64,000 bases of DNA from Gillisella terrae (lineage in GTDB: Bacteria; Pseudomonadota; Alphaproteobacteria; Rhizobiales; Rhizobiaceae), in NCBI RefSeq assembly GCF_004801395.1, contig NZ_SSOA01000008.1, positions 62,001-126,000 of the forward strand, read 5' to 3'. The position numbers and the translations under genes were made by a program. This document shows positions 62,155 to 64,000 of the stretch, piece by piece. The notes beneath the pieces are model-generated. The model saw only the letters and a list, made by a program, of their open reading frames with translations. It did no database searches and was not told the origin of the DNA. The first letter of the stretch is position 1, and every line of letters starts with the position of its first letter.

Positions 62155-63207
62155 ATGAAGACGATCAAGGGCCCCGGTCTGTTTTTGGGCCAGTTTGCGG
62201 GCGATGCCGCCCCCTTTAATTCCTGGGATTCTATTACCAAATGGGCCGCCGAAAAGGGCTATCTAGGCGTGCAGGTGCCCACATGGGCAGGCCAGCTTAT
62301 CGATTTGAAAAAGGCGGCCGAATCCAAAGATTATTGTGACGAACTGGCCGGTATTGCGCGCCAGAACGGTGTCGAAATCACCGAACTGTCCACCCATTTG
62401 CAAGGCCAGTTGGTGGCCGTTAATCCCGTTTATGATGAAGCCTTTGATGGCTTTGCGGCCCCTGAAGTGCGCGGCAACCCCAAAGCTCGGCAGGAATGGG
62501 CGGTGGAACAGGTCAAATATGCGCTGAAGGCCTCCAACCATCTGGGTATTGCGGCCCACGCGACGTTTTCTGGCGCGCTGGCCTGGCCCTATATTTATCC
62601 TTGGCCGCAGCGGCCAGCGGGTCTGGTAGAAACCGCCTTTGATGAATTGGCCAAGCGCTGGTTGCCGATCCTCAACTATGCCGATGAGCAGGGCGTGGAC
62701 GTTTGCTATGAAATTCACCCCGGTGAAGACCTGCACGATGGCGTAACATTCGAGATGTTTCTGGAGCGGGTCAAAAATCACTCCCGTGCCAATATGCTCT
62801 ACGATCCTTCCCATTACGTGCTGCAATGCCTCGATTATCTTGACAACATCGATATCTACAAAGACCGTATCAAGATGTTCCACGTCAAGGATGCCGAGTT
62901 TAACCCCACAGGCCGTCAAGGCGTGTATGGCGGCTATCAGGGCTGGGTCAACCGCGCTGGCCGCTTCCGCTCGCCGGGCGATGGGCAGGTGGATTTCGGC
63001 GCTATCTTTTCCAAAATGGCCGCCAATGATTTTGACGGCTGGGCCGTGGTGGAATGGGAATGCGCGTTGAAACATCCAGAGGATGGCGCGCGCGAAGGCG
63101 CGGAATTCGTCAAGGCGCATATTATTCGGGTGACGGAACACGCCTTTGACGACTTTGCATCGAGTGGCACGGATGATGCCGCCAATCGGCGGATGTTGGG
63201 GCTTTAA
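62155..63207 (+). CDS. Sugar phosphate isomerase/epimerase (TIM-barrel, AP-endonuclease 2 family)
   Basis: A 350-residue TIM-barrel protein of the xylose-isomerase-like superfamily. ITELSTHLQGQLVAVNPVYD, GIAAHATFSGALAWPYIYPWPQRP, DVCYEIHPGEDLHDG (metal-binding Glu and His), NMLYDPSHYVLQ and IKMFHVKDAEFNPTGRQG form the expected series of strand ends. GGAGGA lies 7 bases before the ATG. It is paired with the Gfo/Idh gene downstream, a common couple in sugar or cyclitol breakdown, but the substrate is not known. Confidence 0.88.
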   Translation: MKTIKGPGLFLGQFAGDAAPFNSWDSITKWAAEKGYLGVQVPTWAGQLIDLKKAAESKDYCDELAGIARQNGVEITELSTHLQGQLVAVNPVYDEAFDGFAAPEVRGNPKARQEWAVEQVKYALKASNHLGIAAHATFSGALAWPYIYPWPQRPAGLVETAFDELAKRWLPILNYADEQGVDVCYEIHPGEDLHDGVTFEMFLERVKNHSRANMLYDPSHYVLQCLDYLDNIDIYKDRIKMFHVKDAEFNPTGRQGVYGGYQGWVNRAGRFRSPGDGQVDFGAIFSKMAANDFDGWAVVEWECALKHPEDGAREGAEFVKAHIIRVTEHAFDDFASSGTDDAANRRMLGL

Positions 63208-63215
63208 CAAAACGG

Positions 63216-63280
63216 AAAAGACCCCTCCCCAACCCCTCCCCACAAGGGGGAGGGGCTTAACCCGGCGGCTGGTCTTTTTA
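63216..63280 (+). terminator. Nested C-rich palindrome, probable terminator (repeat copy 2)
   Basis: Outer arms AAAAGACC (63216-63223) and GGTCTTTT (63271-63278) enclose CCCCTCCCC (63233-63241) and GGGGAGGGG (63247-63255), and a T tract follows. It combines the C-rich repeat seen at 21177 with terminator-like ends. Confidence 0.65.
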
Positions 63281-63307
63281 TATCAGGCACAAGGTTGCAG
63301 CTCGGTT

Positions 63308-63350
63308 TCTCCCCCCTTGTGGGGGAGATGGCGGCAGCCAGAGGGGGTAT
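63308..63350. repeat. Intergenic palindrome, CTCCCCC-TTGT-GGGGGAG type
   Basis: TCTCCCCC (63308-63316 region) pairs with GGGGGAGA (63321-63328) and is followed by GGCGGCAGCCAGAGGGGG. I know this layout as a frequent intergenic element in rhizobial genomes. It lies 26 bases before the oxidoreductase gene. Confidence 0.65.
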
Positions 63351-63375
63351 CTCAGACCTCGAGGAGGACATTCCA

Positions 63376-64000
63376 ATGACAATCGAAGCAAGCAAATCCG
63401 AACAACGCGCCCCAAAAATCCGCCTTGGCATGGTGGGTGGCGGGCAAGGGGCTTTTATTGGTGCTGTGCACCGCATGGCAGCAAGGCTGGATGATCATTA
63501 TGATCTGGTGGCGGGGGCCTTGTCCTCAACGCCAGAAAAATCCTTAGCGTCTGGCCGCGATCTCGGTCTTGATCCTGAGCGCTGCTATGGATCGTTTGAA
63601 GAAATGGCGGAAAAAGAGGCCTCAAGGCCCGATGGCATTGAGGCCGTATCCATCGTCACGCCCAATCACGTGCATTTTGCCGCTGCCAAAGCCTTTTTGG
63701 AGCGCGGTATTCACGTGATCTGCGATAAGCCGCTGACCTCCAATCTGGAGGACGCCAGAAAGCTAAAAGAGGTCGCCGACAAGGCCAAGGCGCTGTTTAT
63801 CCTCACCCACAATTACACCGGCTATCCCATGGTGCGCCATGCGCGCGAGCTGGTGCAAAGCGGAGAATTGGGCGATATCCGGCTGGTGCAGATGGAATAT
63901 CCGCAAGATTGGCTGGCCGAACCCGTAGAACAGCAAGGCGCAAAACAGGCCGTCTGGCGCACCGATCCGGCTCAATCGGGCGTTGGCGGCTCGACCGGTG
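63376..64000 (+). CDS. Gfo/Idh/MocA family oxidoreductase (partial, cut by window end)
   Basis: The first 208 residues of an NAD(P)-dependent dehydrogenase. The Rossmann start is RLGMVGGGQGAFIGAVHR (about 16-33). ERCYGSFEEMA and VSIVTPNHVHFAAAKAFLERGIHVICDKPL with the conserved EKP-like DKP motif (about 119) are diagnostic, followed by THNYTGYPMVRHARELV. GAGGAGG lies upstream of the ATG. It continues beyond 64000. It is paired with the sugar isomerase/epimerase and probably acts on the same sugar or inositol-like compound. Confidence 0.92.
   Translation, partial: MTIEASKSEQRAPKIRLGMVGGGQGAFIGAVHRMAARLDDHYDLVAGALSSTPEKSLASGRDLGLDPERCYGSFEEMAEKEASRPDGIEAVSIVTPNHVHFAAAKAFLERGIHVICDKPLTSNLEDARKLKEVADKAKALFILTHNYTGYPMVRHARELVQSGELGDIRLVQMEYPQDWLAEPVEQQGAKQAVWRTDPAQSGVGGSTG

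Noticed and set aside
1..64000. CRISPR array, tRNA or rRNA genes
   Set aside because: No regularly spaced direct repeats and no cloverleaf-like or ribosomal sequence were seen in the intergenic regions; a tRNAscan or Infernal run would settle this.

Overview
The window looks like chromosomal DNA from an alphaproteobacterium of the order Rhizobiales, most likely Rhizobiaceae (Agrobacterium, Allorhizobium or Rhizobium-like). This is inferred from the gene types: split pntA/pntB transhydrogenase, TRAP and Opp/Dpp-type ABC uptake loci, an ExoD-like protein, a gltX-lysS pair and a xylBA locus under a LacI regulator. Dispersed intergenic palindromes of a kind common in rhizobia also fit. No species call is possible from sequence alone. 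I found no tRNA, rRNA, insertion sequence or CRISPR array.

Layout. 1-1592: end of the pnt transhydrogenase operon. 1747-2082: a small exported protein of unknown function. 2393-12747 (minus strand): a hexuronate/pectin catabolic locus containing uxaC, a DctPQM TRAP transporter, a KdgF-like cupin, kduI, kduD, a fructuronate reductase, uxuA and uxaA. It is divergent from a GntR/FCD regulator and kdgK (12920-14582). Together these enzymes carry galacturonate, glucuronate and unsaturated uronates from pectin to 2-keto-3-deoxygluconate and its 6-phosphate. The KDPG aldolase is not in the window.

14806-33178: a peptide/amide scavenging region. It holds a membrane dipeptidase with a complete five-gene Dpp-like ABC importer, an orphan PhnM-like amidohydrolase, a P1-family (DmpA-like) peptidase, and a second importer. 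The second importer has two tandem paralogous binding proteins and two permeases on the minus strand. Its fused double ATPase lies on the plus strand with an M20 amidohydrolase. 33345-38951: ExoD-like protein, Sel1-repeat protein, EI24/CysZ-like membrane protein, endonuclease III, a DUF2244 protein and an Ada-like alkyltransferase.

39150-42104: a lone, visibly AT-richer gene for a 984-residue NACHT-type STAND ATPase ending in pentapeptide repeats. It is the best candidate in the window for an uncharacterised immune-type system. 42356-44492: a SorC-family regulator divergent from transaldolase, with a perfect inverted repeat and a good promoter between them. 44550-51110: SH3-domain protein, EamA transporter, an unknown membrane-anchored protein with a twin motif, lysS and gltX, and a structured intergenic stretch ending in a strong orphan terminator (possible small RNA). 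51178-57551: SLC13 permease, TerC, and a TetR regulator with an EmrAB-type efflux pump. 57701-64000: LacI regulator, xylB, a GNAT acetyltransferase, xylA, then a sugar-phosphate isomerase/epimerase and a Gfo/Idh oxidoreductase cut by the window end.

A recurrent two-module palindromic repeat (module A, a 15-bp spacer, module B) occurs three times as a whole unit and twice as module B alone. Start codons were adjusted where a Shine-Dalgarno sequence, signal peptide or overlap supported it.
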